A stretch of 64,000 nt of DNA from Epiperipatus broadwayi (GCA_028023455.1 JAQFVV010007275.1:1-64000); one strand, 5' to 3'. Shown: positions 32,048-43,618, counted from the stretch's first letter. Numbers and translations: made by a program. The notes: a model not told the origin generated them from the letters alone.

Positions 32048-32580
32048 TGTGTATAATTAGAAAGGATTTGAACTCAGACTTTCAAGTTCCTTACAGCTAT
32101 CCATTCCATTTTATAAAACCAATACACATGAACACATACATACATGTGAAAAAATTCTCCAATATACATATTTCGTGCTGAACCAGCACTCATGAATTGG
32201 CCCAGATCATTATCTTCCATATATATATATATAATCAGTGCTCAGTTTATATTAAGATAGAAAATCTTCAAACTTTAATGGACAGGCTTCAATATTCTCC
32301 ACCTTCTAATTATTCAGTCATCTATATCATTGAATATTTGACGCTGGAATGTCAAAGCCCTTGCTAATGCCGATCTTATTGTCATACTTAAGTTGACTTC
32401 AAGTCACCCTGACGCCTCATGTATAGGACCTTAATATGTCCATTTAAATACACAGAAGAGGAATTGAGATCATTTATCGTTTTCATATATGTGTGGTCAT
32501 GTGTATCGGTTGTATAAGATGGAAAGAATAGCTGTCGTGAGCTTGAAAATCCGAGTTCCAATTCTTTTTATTTACATTAC
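32048..32580 (-). mobile_element. Family H element, long copy (H5) with ribozyme remnant
   Basis: Ends AGGATTTGAACTCAGACTTT and TGAAAATCCGAGTTCCAATT. The left arm keeps the ribozyme segment on the minus strand. The interior (32310-32460) shares CATATGTCC-type and TTAAATACACAGAAGAGG words with the copy at 62.8-63.4 kb. The right arm lacks the ribozyme. Confidence 0.78.
32158..32212 (-). ncRNA. Hammerhead ribozyme remnant of family H
   Basis: On the minus strand: inner helix I CCAA (with TTGG), then TTCATGA in place of CTGATGA (two core changes), helix II GTGCTG-GTT-CAGCAC (perfect 6 bp), intact GAA, helix III ATATGTAT, A17. Inactive by the core, but its helices are conserved. Confidence 0.65.
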
Positions 32581-34194
32581 ATTCAGTATAATCAATATAC
32601 TTGTATTTAAATATTATATAAGTACAGTATTTAGTAAAAAATAAATGATATTTTTATCCTATAATACATAGATTTTCATGACATTAAATTTTAATTAAGT
32701 AATTTATCTATGATTTTAAAATCATTTAATTCTTTTAATTAATAATTCTTAAATGTAACTATTTAATAAAAAAACGAATAAATGTTTTACCTAAAATACA
32801 TATTTTTCATCAAATTGAATGACTGAACTTTGATTTTAAAAAATCGGTTCTTGCAAGTTTTTAGTTTTTGCCTGTGTCTATTCATCTCTAGTGGATAAAT
32901 CATTTGGAATGTTAGAAATAAATCAGCCTTTGATTTTGAAAAAAAAGCAGCTGATTTCTCTCATTAAACTTCCAGCTACTATTACTTCTTTCTCCCGCTA
33001 TTATTACTTCTTTCTTTGACTACCACACCATTATCCCTTTTAGAGAGAATTTTCAAAAAGGTTATATGGGGACTGTACCCATAGTTTACAAAGTTATTGT
33101 AAAAGGTTTTGTATTTTCTTATTTTTATGTATAGTTAGACTAATGCACTTGTGATAATTTGTGTATTAATGTTTCAAAACTAATTTTCAAAACAATTTTG
33201 TTCTGACCAAAAAAAAAAAACATATTTTCTTAATCAAAAATATATTGAAACTCTTTTATTATTATATGAAAAACTCTACACATCTCTATATAATAGGTTT
33301 TTAAATGATTTTATGACAGACGTAAAACTACATGATAAATATGGACTCCAAATAATAAAATAAATAATTGAAAGATTTATTGGCGGGGAGGGGGCTCATA
33401 AAATGTTTAAGCATCAAAAATAACAAATCTAGAGCTGGGATTATGGACTTTGGGTCAAAAGTTCACTATTGTATTACTGAACGAAATCTCTCGCAAAATA
33501 TTCCATACACTGAATCCTAATCTTAGTATTATCTAGATTATTACATGAAAAAAAAATGTCATTATGCTTACATGTATAAATCCGTGAAAAATATGTATGT
33601 TATATAAGCTGATAAAGTTGCTGAGAAAAAATTCGAATTAATGAAAGCCTCCTATTATTTTTAAGACTTAGTTTGAAATTTATATGTTTATTGGTAGCAT
33701 TTTATATTTGATATTTTAACCACTTTTATATGCCAATATCTGTTTACTGTTTACACATATGGTACTTTTGTTTAGGCCGATTATTTATTTAATGCAGATG
33801 GTTACATTTTCTAAATAACATTTAAGCTTCAACCTCTTTAAAACACCTATATGCTTTGTGTTGAACACTCAATATGGTATATCCATATTAGATTTAAATC
33901 AGATTGATGATGTTAGAGCATATAATAATAAAGTTGTTTGGTAAAAATTCGAATTAAAATATCTTTAAGCTTTGCATAAATACTAAAGGATTCTAAATTT
34001 ATATTAGATTCAAATGTAATTCTGAGATTGGGATTATTAAGGATCAATATGCAAATAAGAAAACTTTTAAATTTTAAATTCTATGGGAAGATTATTATCT
34101 ATTCATTATCATTTCATTTTAAAAAAAATATTTACTGATAGTATTTAATGTGAGTTGTTTAGTTTCTTGGATACTTTGTCATTATATATATATA
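32581..34194. other. Intergenic sequence, nothing recognised
   Basis: AT-rich, no shared repeats or coding motifs seen. TCTCCCGCTATTATTACTTC-like words are repeated locally near 32975-33015. Confidence 0.5.
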
Positions 34195-34795
34195 TTACTA
34201 GATAGAGCTTACCAATAGCTCCTAACAAGCTTTGTTTACATAAACATCAAGAGAGAATTAGAATTCAATATCTCTTTTGTTGTCTCCACCTCCAGACCAT
34301 GGTTTTGACTAGTTGGCTCACATCAGTAAGGGGTTGGAAGACTAGAAACTAGATCTAAATACCAACTCTAAAATCAGCATTTATCAAACACAATTCTATG
34401 AGTTTGAAAGCATGAAATTTCTCAGATACGTAATGTCTTCAAATCCAGCTTAACAAACTAGATAGCTATAATGGGTCTGAAATCAGTTCAGTTTCACCAT
34501 ATAGTAAAAGCCTCTGCAATATATATCATTGCAAAAACCTTCAAGGGTACATTTATGTTAATAAAATTTCATGCTTTCAAACTCATAGAAACGTGTTTGA
34601 TAAATGCTGATTTTAGATTTGGTATTTAGATCTAGTTTCTAGTCTTCCAACCCTTCACTGACCTGCGCCAACTAGCTTGAAACCATGGCCTGGAGGTGGA
34701 GACAATAAAAGAGATATTGAATTCTAATTCTCTCTCAGCATTTATGTAAACAAAGCTTGTTAGGAGCTATTGGTAAGCTCCATCTAGTGATCATA
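34195..34795. mobile_element. Family G fold-back element with ribozyme remnants in both arms
   Basis: About 600 bp. The arms (34197-34414 and 34567-34793) are near-identical inverted copies beginning ACTAGATAGAGCTTACCAAT and including GAATTCAATATCTCTTTT, GAAACTAGATCTAAATACC and GAGTTTGAAAGCATGAAATT. The central loop carries TCTGCAATATATATCATTGC, the same words as the tandem array at 35067-37219. Ribozyme segments: minus, about 34341-34281 (CUGAUGU, AAAA); plus, about 34645-34700 (CUGACCU, GAAAC intact). Helix III is ACCATGGT/ACCATGGC and helix I pairs CTTCA/TGGAG. Both cores are mutated. Confidence 0.82.
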
Positions 34796-34837
34796 AAATG
34801 CAAGCTATAAGCAAGTTATGAAATTTTATAACTTGTT

Positions 34838-34838
<1 letters not shown>

Positions 34839-34872
<34 letters not shown>

Positions 34873-34873
34873 A
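34839..34873. repeat. (AT)n(GT)n microsatellite
   Basis: TATATATATATAT followed by (TG)10 or so, immediately right of the family G fold-back. Confidence 0.9.
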
Positions 34874-34876
34874 AAT

Positions 34877-35066
34877 AATAAGTAACTCAGATTAAATATA
34901 ACTGAACAGCAGTAACTGTAGCTTCCAATGAATTATATAATGTAAATAAATTCTTCAAAAGAACAGATGATACTACCTATCTTTTAGCATTTATTCTTAT
35001 ATATCTCTAGTTTATTTACCTAATCTCAAATATGGTAACAAATTTGTCTACTGATTATATATATAT
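34877..35066. repeat. Left flank of the array, inverted relative to 37255-37510
   Basis: TAACTCAGATTAAATATAACTGAACAG (34884-34910, in two halves) corresponds to the complement of 37262-37288. CTTCAAAAGAACAGATGATA ... TTCTTATATATCTCTAGTTTA corresponds to the complement of 37400-37510. The two blocks are not in the order expected of one simple inverted repeat, so a rearrangement has occurred. Confidence 0.65.
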
Positions 35067-35166
35067 ATGTCCAAAAGATGGCGCTATACCAAAACCGCCG
35101 AACAAGTGTAAGATTTGTTTTACATAAACGAAAAAAGAGTCAGAAATTAACTACCTCTTTCATTTG

Positions 35167-35223
35167 CTCACTCCCAGATCAGCTGATTTCAAGCTGGTTT
35201 GCTATCCTCAGTGGGAGATAGAG
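35167..35223 (-). ncRNA. Hammerhead ribozyme, array unit 1
   Basis: Minus strand: outer helix I CTCTAT, inner helix I CTCCCA (complement of 35212-35217) pairing TGGGAG (35176-35171). The core is CTGAGGA (35211-35205; position 7 is free in hammerheads). Helix II is TAGC-AAACCA-GCTT (AGC/GCT paired, U·U at 10.1/11.1), GAA is at 35190-35188, and helix III is the perfect palindrome ATCAGCTGAT (35187-35178). C17 is at 35177, giving AUC and cleavage before TGGGAG. Every invariant core base is present. Confidence 0.82.
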
Positions 35224-35585
35224 TATAGAAACTAGATCTAAAACACTGACTCTCAAGTGTTTATAAAACGTTTCTATCAGATTGCAAGCGTGAATTTTCA
35301 GACCGGTAAAGTCTTCAAACCCAGCCTAGCAAGCTAGATATTTATATGGGTCTGATCTCAGTTCAGAATCACCATATAATCAAAGTCTCTGCAATATATA
35401 TCATTGCAAGAAAACTCTAAAAGGTACATTTATGAAAAAACAAATACAAGTTAATCACGTAACCTGCTATCACTTGTTATTTATGTCAAAAGATGGCGCT
35501 ATACCAAAACCGCCGAACAAGTGTAAGATTTGTTTTACATAAACGAAAAAAGAGTCAGAAATTAACTACCTCTTTCATTTGCTCA

Positions 35586-35632
35586 CTCCCAGATCAGCTG
35601 ATTTCAAGCTGGTTTGCTATCCTCAGTGGGAG
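35586..35632 (-). ncRNA. Hammerhead ribozyme, array unit 2
   Basis: Identical to unit 1 across core and helices. C17 corresponds to plus position 35592, 415 bp from that of unit 1. Confidence 0.82.
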
Positions 35633-36003
35633 ATAGAGTATAGAAACTAGATCTAAAACACTGACTCTCAAGTGTTTATGCAAAACGTTTCTATCAGATT
35701 GCAAGCGTGAATTTTTCAGACTGGTAAAGTCTTCAAACCCAGCCTAGCAAGCTAGATATTTATATGGGTCTGATCTCAGTTCAGAATCACCATATAATCA
35801 AAGTCTCTGCAATATATATCATTGCAAGAAAACTCTAAAGGTACATTTATGAAAAAACAAATACAAGTTAATCACGTAACCTGCTATCACTTGTTATTTA
35901 TGTCCAAAAGATGGCGCTATACCAAAACCGCCGAACAAGTGTAAGATTTGTTTTACATAAACGAAAAAGAGTCAGAAATTAACTACCTCTTTCATTTGCT
36001 CAC

Positions 36004-36050
36004 CTCCCAGATCAGCTGATTTCAAGCTGGTTTGCTATCCTCAGTGGGAG
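36004..36050 (-). ncRNA. Hammerhead ribozyme, array unit 3
   Basis: Core and helices identical to unit 1. One extra base lies just outside inner helix I (CACCTCCCAG on the plus strand). C17 is at 36010, 418 bp from unit 2. Confidence 0.82.
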
Positions 36051-36421
36051 ATAGAGTATAGAAACTAGATCTAAAACACTGACTCTCAAGTGTTTATGCA
36101 AAACGTTTCTATCAGATTGCAAGCGTGAATTTTTCAGACCGGTAAAGTCTTCAAACCCAGCCTAGCAAGCTAGATATTTATATGGGTCTGATCTCAGTTC
36201 AGAATCACCATATAATCAAAGTCTCTGCAATATATATCATTGCAAGAAAACTCTAAAGGTACATTTATGAAAAAACAAATACAAGTTAATCACGTAACCT
36301 GCTATCACTTGTTATTTATGTCCAAAAGATGGCGCTATACCAAAACCGCCGAACAAGTGTAAGATTTGTTTTACATAAACGAAAAAAGAGTCAGAAATTA
36401 ACTACCTCTTTCATTTGCTCA

Positions 36422-36468
36422 CTCCCAGATCAGCTGATTTCAAGCTGGTTTGCTATCCTCAGTGGGAG
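36422..36468 (-). ncRNA. Hammerhead ribozyme, array unit 4
   Basis: Identical to unit 1. C17 is at 36428, 418 bp from unit 3. Confidence 0.82.
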
Positions 36469-36840
36469 ATAGAGTATAGAAACTAGATCTAAAACACTGA
36501 CTCTCAAGTGTTTATGCAAAACGTTTCTATCAGATTGCAAGCGTGAATTTTTCAGACAGGTAAAGTCTTCAAACCCAGCCTAGCAAGCTAGATATTTATA
36601 TGGGTCTGATCTCAGTTCAGAATCACCATATAATCAAAGTCTCTACAATATATATCATTGCAAGAAAACTCTAAAGGTACATTTATGAAAAAACAAATAC
36701 AAGTTAATCACGTAACCTGCTATCACTTGTTATTTATGTCCAAAAGATGGTGCTATACCGCTCACCGCCGAACAAGTGTAAGATTTGTTTTACATAAACG
36801 AAAAAAGAGTCAGAAATTAACTACCTCTTTCATTTGCTCA

Positions 36841-36887
36841 CTCCCAGATCAGCTGATTTCAAGCTGGTTTGCTATCCTCAGTGGGAG
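36841..36887 (-). ncRNA. Hammerhead ribozyme, array unit 5
   Basis: Identical to unit 1. C17 is at 36847, 419 bp from unit 4. The partial sixth unit ends before its ribozyme. Confidence 0.82.
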
Positions 36888-37514
36888 ATAGAGTATAGAA
36901 ACTAGATCTAAAACACTGACTCTCAAGTGTTTATGCAAAACGTTTCTATCAGATTGCAAGCGTGAATTTTTCAGACCGGTAAAGTCTTCAAACCCAGCCT
37001 AGCAAGCTAGATATTTATATGGGTCTGATCTCAGTTCAGAATCACCATATAATCAAAGTCTCTGCAATATATATCATTGCAAGAAAACTCTAAAGGTACA
37101 TTTATGAAAAAACAAATACAAGTTAATCACGTAACCTGCTATCACTTGTTATTTATGTCCAAAAGATGGCGCTATACCAAAACCGCCGAACAAGTGTAAG
37201 ATTTGTTTTACATAAACGAAATTTGTTTTACATAAATTATAAGAATCACCATACTTCCTGTTCAGTTACATATAACCTGAGTTATTTATTCTTTGCATTT
37301 ATTAGAACTGACTTTTTATTTCATTTTTAATGGTTATTTAAACTAAAGCTTTACTTTGATCCTCTGATTACTTAAATGGTGACTCTAATATTCTATAGAT
37401 ATATATAGTCAACAGATTGAATTTCACTCCCTCATTTAAAATTATGTAAATAAACTAAGCATATATAAGAACAAATTCTAAAAGACAGGAAGACTAATCT
37501 GTCTTTTGAAGATT

Positions 37515-39030
37515 ATTTGGTTATCTTTTGATAGCCAGTCATGGCCACTTGTCGGCATTGTTATGTGTTAAAACAATAAAATGTAACATTACTGGATTGC
37601 GATTTTAAAAATATGGTGACTTTTTTTGATCTCTTAAGTTTTTTCTACTCCGTCTTTTAATATTTTCTTTTTTAATGATTCTTTTTTTTTGGCAATACAG
37701 TGATTTTTTTTTTTTGGGGGGTGGGGTTTAACTTTTATTTTGAAAATCAATTTTTATTATTTTTTTTTTAAAAATAAAAACAACCAAAAAATAACTTCTG
37801 TCTATAACTTTTATAAAGTATTTCTCAATCCACCCATCCCCCATCCCCAAATTAAAATAAGATCAAAACTTTTGACTTTTTCAAGTTTTGTTTTCTTTTT
37901 TTTTGTTTAAAAATATGGCCACTTTTCTTTGGCCTATAACGCAATATTTTTTTTACTTTTATTTGTATACAACTGGTATGCTAAAACTTTTATTTTTAAA
38001 ACCAATTTCCGTTACCTTTTTTTAAAAATAAAAACAAACAAAAAATAACTTTGGTCTCTATCTTTTGTGTCAGTGAAGACAAAGTATTTCTTAACCCACT
38101 TCCCTCCCCCTCCCAAAAAAAATAAAATAAAATAAGATCAAAACTTTTGACTTTTTTAACTTTCATTGTCTTTTTTTTAAAAGATGGCGATTATATGGTG
38201 ATTTTTTTGGGCTTTATTTCTATTATGTGATGTTTATTTTGCCATTTTTTAAAAGTACTTTTCCTATTAATTACAATTTTTTAACCCTTTCAACACACCA
38301 GCACAAAAAATTACAATAACATCAAAACTTCAGACTTTACAACTTTTCATTTTATTTTTTCAGATTTAAAATACGGCAACTTTTTTTTTTTGGCTGTACG
38401 GTGATTTTAATTATGTGATTTTTATTTTTCCCTTACTATTAATGACATTTTTTGATCCTTTTATTTTTTTCTACTACATCTTTAATATTTTATTTTTAGG
38501 AATGGAATACATTCGGTTGCAGGAGCCTGACTGACATCGGTAACTGGCACAATATGTGTGCCATTTTATTTGTCTCATATAATTTCTCGTGAAAGAGTGA
38601 GTTTTCATATGAGCTCGGCCAAAACATGTTCAGCCTTACCCTTTCCCAATATTTTGCAAATTCCACATTGTGTAGGGAAGGGTAGGGATGGTGTGACAAT
38701 TTTTAATGAGTCAGACTGCATGATTTAAGTAGAAATTAAATTACTCGGCTATGGAGATATCAAAACTTATGGTGACGTAAAATCCAAACACCTTCAGATG
38801 ATACGGTAGCAATCAATGAATTGTGTGTAATTTGCATAAAGTGTCACAAAGCACAAAACAGACCATAATATTTCTGTGCAAATCATCAAGCAGCCTGAAA
38901 TGGCTAAGACAAACACAACTGTTTTTTTAGCCATAACTGTAGGCTGCAGAAATGGCACTTTTATGTGTTTTAACATATAAACAATGCCGTCAAGCGGCCG
39001 TGACTGGCTATCAAAAGACAACCGATTATT
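37515..39030. mobile_element. Non-autonomous element with ~55-bp inverted ends and T-rich internal repeats (E1)
   Basis: The left end TTTTGATAGCCAGTCATGGCC...CGGCATTGTTATGTGTTAAAAC (37525-37574) is complementary to the right end GTTTTAACATATAAACAATG...GACTGGCTATCAAAA (38967-39017). The interior has three degenerate repeats of about 250-280 bp (about 37620, 37900, 38165), each with AAAAATATGGYGACTTTTTT, CTTTTATTT...AAAATC, and CAAAACTTTTGACTTTTT. ORFs inside are short and motif-free. A relative lies at 44.9-46.1 kb. Confidence 0.7.
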
Positions 39031-40607
39031 TACATTATATAACTCATAGAAGGCTTTACTTCCTGTTCAATTACACACACACTCTGGCCATGCCAGATAT
39101 TACAAATTTCTTGAATTTAAAAAAATGTATTTAATTAATGAGATAGTAATATTTACATTTCTCATATGTATTTTTAATAATAATGGGTATTGATATATTT
39201 AAAAATGTTTCTTTATTAAATGATAATATGAAAATCTCCAAAACATTTTTTTAAATAATATTGTGAATCTTATTTTAATGTGTTATAAATATGTGTAAAA
39301 GAGAGAGAAAAATAATAAAACAAATAATAATTTTCCCTCTCTTCAGTAATTTTAATTTTAGAAAAACACATTGGGACGAAAACATTTTCCCGTCAATAAA
39401 TTGTGGAAAAGTTTACTGAAAAAATGTAATTCCAGCTTTTAAAAGATAGTAAAAGGAGAGATAAATGAATATGTTTTTTTAAAAGAAAAGAAAAAAAATA
39501 AGATTTCAACATTTTGTTAAATTTTGTTTAAATTAAAAAGAACTGTTTTTTTCTTTATGTCTCACCAAAACAAAAGTCAATGTTTTTTTAAATCATGGTA
39601 ATTAAAATATCTTATTTTGGCATAAGATAAAAATAACTACAGGAGGTTTTTTTTTACTTAAAAAAGAAGAGAAATAATTAAACAATATTTTTGTAAAAAT
39701 AGACCCAATTGGTCAGTGTTTTATTTGATTATGTAGGAGACAAGATGGAATGGGATTGTTACAGGATTGGTCTGATAAAGTATGATAGGGACCATTGTAT
39801 GTCTTGTAATGAACAATCATTCTTGGTTAAGCTGTTAAAGAAGTCAGTACTAGCAATATTTCTTGACTCAAATGTTAAAGGAAACAGTAGCAGTTAGTTC
39901 TTGATTTAGCTATTGAAGACAACAGAAGAGCTGAGTGAGAATATTTTGATCATTCTGAAATTAAACCCATCTCACTAAGTTAAAAAATGTATTTTTTTAA
40001 AATGGATTTGAGAAAAAATATTGTGCTAAATTTGGCTAGAAGGTAGGCATCTTCCAAACTTTGCCATGTAACCTGTTCACTAAAGAAAATGTAGAATGAT
40101 AATCCTGAGTAACCTACAACAATGCTGTTTGCCATCCAAAAGCATGATTGTCTTTTTATTTGTTAGCCTGACCAGAAAATTAGTATATTGAAAAAATGGT
40201 TAAATTTTTTGTGTGTGTTCACCTGAAAATATGTTTTAATGGAAAATCTTACAAGCAAACCAATATAAAAAAACCTAAAAATTACAAATACCAAAGAAAG
40301 ACTCAAAAGCAAAATCAAACCATGGTAATATAAGGTACTGTAATGTGCACATTTACCTTTACATTCATAGATTATTTTTAAACTAAGTAACAATTGATAA
40401 TAATTAATAATTTTATTAGTATTTTTAATTGAAATATTTTTTTACCTTATATTTCCTCCAACATTCAATTGCATAGAACCTTTTCATTTTTATACAAAAG
40501 GGAGAGTTTAAGCTAATTTTAATTATTTTGTCTTTGAAAGATTGTTTTGTAATCTTAAGCATTAAAGGAAAAACATTTCAATTTAAAGTTAATGTTGGTT
40601 AATTGGA
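39031..40607. other. Intergenic sequence, nothing recognised
   Basis: AT-rich. No shared repeat or coding motif seen; the short ORFs at 39709-39897 and 40163-40393 are unremarkable. Confidence 0.5.
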
Positions 40608-40743
40608 TTAATAAGAGTCGACAAGTAATATAATTTTCTACTTTTTTTCCTATGTATTGATTTCTATTATAACATATCATACCATTTACACCTTCTTAGA
40701 CACTTTATCAATACTTTTATTTGTATTATTTGTATTACACTAA

Positions 40744-40790
40744 CAGTTTCGACTGTCCTGCAGTCATCATCAGAGCTACAATATTCAAAT
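40744..40790 (-). ncRNA. Hammerhead-like motif in element I (degenerate or divergent)
   Basis: Minus strand: CTGATGA then one extra T, helix II GACTG-CAGGA-CAGTC (perfect 5 bp), and GAAAC. The next bases ACT-GTT-AGT could form helix III but are followed by G, which is not a cleavable base. The extra base and the G make activity unlikely as written; the resemblance may reflect descent from a ribozyme. Confidence 0.3.
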
Positions 40791-40806
40791 ATATAATTAT
40801 ACAATT

Positions 40807-40817
40807 ATTACACTTAT

Positions 40818-40857
<40 letters not shown>

Positions 40858-40868
40858 ATAAGTGTAAT
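40807..40868. repeat. (AT)n hairpin flanked by ATTACACTTATCCA arms
   Basis: 14-bp arms ATTACACTTATCCA and TGGATAAGTGTAAT flank about 17 TA units. Cruciform-prone. Confidence 0.9.
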
Positions 40869-41560
40869 AAACATATATAAATAAAATTAATACACAATAT
40901 AAACAAAAAGAATTATACATTTTAATATGATCTTTATAAATAATCATTTTCCATTTTATTACCTTATCTTCTAAACAATTTTATCAATATTTTATATTAA
41001 TTTATTTTATATCATTTTATTTTTTAAATATTATTTAATATAATAATTATAACTTTATCATTTATTTTACTATTTAATGCATATTATTATCATTTTTCTT
41101 ATATTATAAATTCAACTTCTAATCTTGTCTTATTTTTATTAAATATTTCTATCAATTAACTTTACCCACATTACAAATTATTATTATTATTTTTTTATTA
41201 CAAAAAATTACTTATTTCTTGTTGATTCTATTACCAAAACCCAACTGACAAAAAATTCAAAATTTGTATTTGTTTAACCCTCTCTCTATTGTAATTTTCT
41301 TTAACTATTTTCTTTTAACCTTTTCATATTCTAATTATTACTAACAATTGTTTATAAAATTATTGTTCTTACCCCAAAATCTCGATTAAGACTTGTTTTT
41401 ATACTCTTAATCAAGATTGCTTCTTTAATTTTCCTATCCCTACTATTATTTGTGTAATTAAATTGTTAGTGTAATACAAATAATACAAATAAATGTATTG
41501 ATAAAGTGTCTAAGAAGGTGTAAATGGTATGATAAGAGTTGACAACAAGTTAATATCACT

Positions 41561-43618
41561 TTCTATATAAAATTATTTTTTGCTGATAACAATGTACTTA
41601 AGTTTGATTTGCCATATTATCATGTCATTTGTCAATTTATTTAATTATTTATTAATTTATTTATTAAAGAATTGTTAAAAAATAGTTATTGTCTTTATTC
41701 CTCCAGCAATCTGTTCTGTGAATTGGCAGTGTGTGTGATTTGATTTCATTACAGCATAGTGTTTTAGGCAGTTTTAAGTTATCATAGTAAAACTAGGTTT
41801 ATATAATTATACTTTCACTTGTTCACAGTCGCATTTCCTAGATTCTTGCTTTTCAAGATAGTAACAAGCAATAATGGTTAATATATATAGATTTAGGGTT
41901 TTATGTCTTTGTTTTGACATCATAGTTTACTGGATGAATAAAAGCAGTGGAATGTTAATAACAATTTGATTAGTAATCTTTAAACAAGTAGCAAAGAATT
42001 TTCTACAAGTATTTATTGATATATACTAATTCTCAAACTGGCTAAATACCCATATATTGGGGAAATGTTTCTATTACACCTGAAATCAGTAGAATAAATG
42101 GAAGAGTTATTGATTATTTATTATATTTTTATTCATCTTTACATAATTTTGGACTTTACAAGGTATTTGAAGCAATGTTTATTAATTGTTTTACTAAAAA
42201 AAGAAAATTCATTGTTATCCTTTTTGTCCCTGTTTGTAATAAATTGGTTGAAATATTTCTAATGTTGGCTAAAAAGGTTTAATTATATGTATTTATTTTT
42301 AGTAAACATAGATGAATGCACTTTTGGTTTGGAGTACCAGATTCATAGCATTTATGAATTGTTTGGCAGCATAACCAGCCAACTCACAAGAGCTGTATAT
42401 CTGGTTTTTCGAACCAAAAGTATGCTCACTACATTTAATAAAAACATTTTGGTGAATTTATTATAAATAAAAAAAACTGTAATCCAAACTATCTGGCATT
42501 GGATTAATTTGATGAGCATTGACTTCTCCTTCATTGTTTCTCTACATCTGTTTATTATATAGTGTATTTTTTAAAGAATATTATTTCATTGTTTTATGTT
42601 CTTGACTTTTGGCATACTATTAGTATACATTTTATATTATCAATCTTTTTTTTATTGGACTGATCAAACCCAAGATCTTGTGTTAATATGTGAATGGTTT
42701 ACTTCTTGTGACTAACCTTATTTAATAAAATATTTTGAAATAAAAACACAAACATATATGAAATAAACTAATCTACACAATGGATCAAACTGTAAATACT
42801 GAAATGATCAAATCTCCATCTGCTGCTTAATCACAAAACACCAGATCTTCAAAGTGATGATTTCTGTGCATCAATTCTAGATGGAAAATGTAACCAATGA
42901 TATTAAGGCTAAACTTCAAATCAAACTCAGATATAACCAAAGTTATTTTGAATGCCATTAAACAAAAAATGGCTGCTGCTTTGTGATTGGCAACAAATAG
43001 AAATTTGGTCACTGGAGGATCTACTTGCTACACTGTTTTGATTTATTTTATACATATATAACAAAAATTAAACTATGTATGCATTAACACAGTATCTTGT
43101 ATTTAGTCATAGTAATAAATGCGATATTGAAAATGTAAAATGTTTACTGATAATATGTCTAAAATCAGTTAAAAGCACAAGGAACGGAATGAAATTTTGT
43201 TTTGTCTAAATAAAAACTGATACTTCTCTGCCTATATATAATTATCAAGCATACAATCTTTTAAAACTATTATTATATACATTTATTATTATCTCTATGA
43301 AATGTTAGAACAAATTCTTGAGTATAAATTAGTATTAAGTTGCAGTTTGAGTTTTAAATTCTTAAGTATTTATATAGAATTACAAAGCATTATTCCATTC
43401 TCTTATTACATTTTACAAATTAAAAAAAAAGTTTGAAAGAAACTGGCAGGTCTGTGATAGCAATTATATTTTACAACATTAGATTATCTTTAATGATTTT
43501 AACAGTATTTTCTTTCTATTGAATTATTTATTAAATTGAATAAATTGCTAAAATAATAAATGCATTCTTAATTATGCTATTTGGTCATTCTATTCTGCTA
43601 AATAATTTGAATTTAGAT
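41561..43618. other. Intergenic sequence, nothing recognised
   Basis: No shared repeat, RNA gene or coding motif seen in about 2 kb. Confidence 0.5.

Larger units (their letters stand above)
35067..37219 (-). repeat. Tandem array of five ~417-bp ribozyme units plus a partial sixth (family F)
   Basis: Units begin (plus strand) at ATGTCCAAAAGATGGCG: 35067, 35483 (one C deleted), 35900, 36318, 36736, and a partial from 37155 to about 37219. Unit lengths are 416, 417, 418, 418 and 419 bp, with very few substitutions, so the array is young or homogenised. Each unit holds one hammerhead on the minus strand. GC is clearly higher than in the surroundings. The unit corresponds to one arm plus the loop of the family G fold-back just upstream (shared AGAAACTAGATCTAAA, CTCTGCAATATATATCATTG, GGTACATTTATG). 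Open frames through the array (e.g. 36658-36891) have no protein motifs. Confidence 0.95.
40608..41560. mobile_element. Element with ~75-bp terminal inverted repeats and a hammerhead-like motif (I)
   Basis: Left repeat 40673-40748 (ATCATACCATTTACACCTTC, TTAGACACTTTATCAATAC, TTGTATTATTTGTATTACAC) and right repeat 41462-41545, its complement, with AGAGTCGACAAGTAATAT/ACTTGTTGTCAACTCTTAT beyond. The interior is very AT-rich, with an (AT)n-cored hairpin at 40807-40868. Just inside the left repeat, on the minus strand, is a hammerhead-like segment (40773-40746). Confidence 0.72.

Noticed and set aside
36658-36891. 77-codon frame in the tandem array
   Set aside because: Present only because one unit carries a base change; the array unit is non-coding and its conserved feature is the minus-strand ribozyme.
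35067-37219. CRISPR array
   Set aside because: Units are ~417 bp and repeat in full with no unique spacers; eukaryotic satellite.
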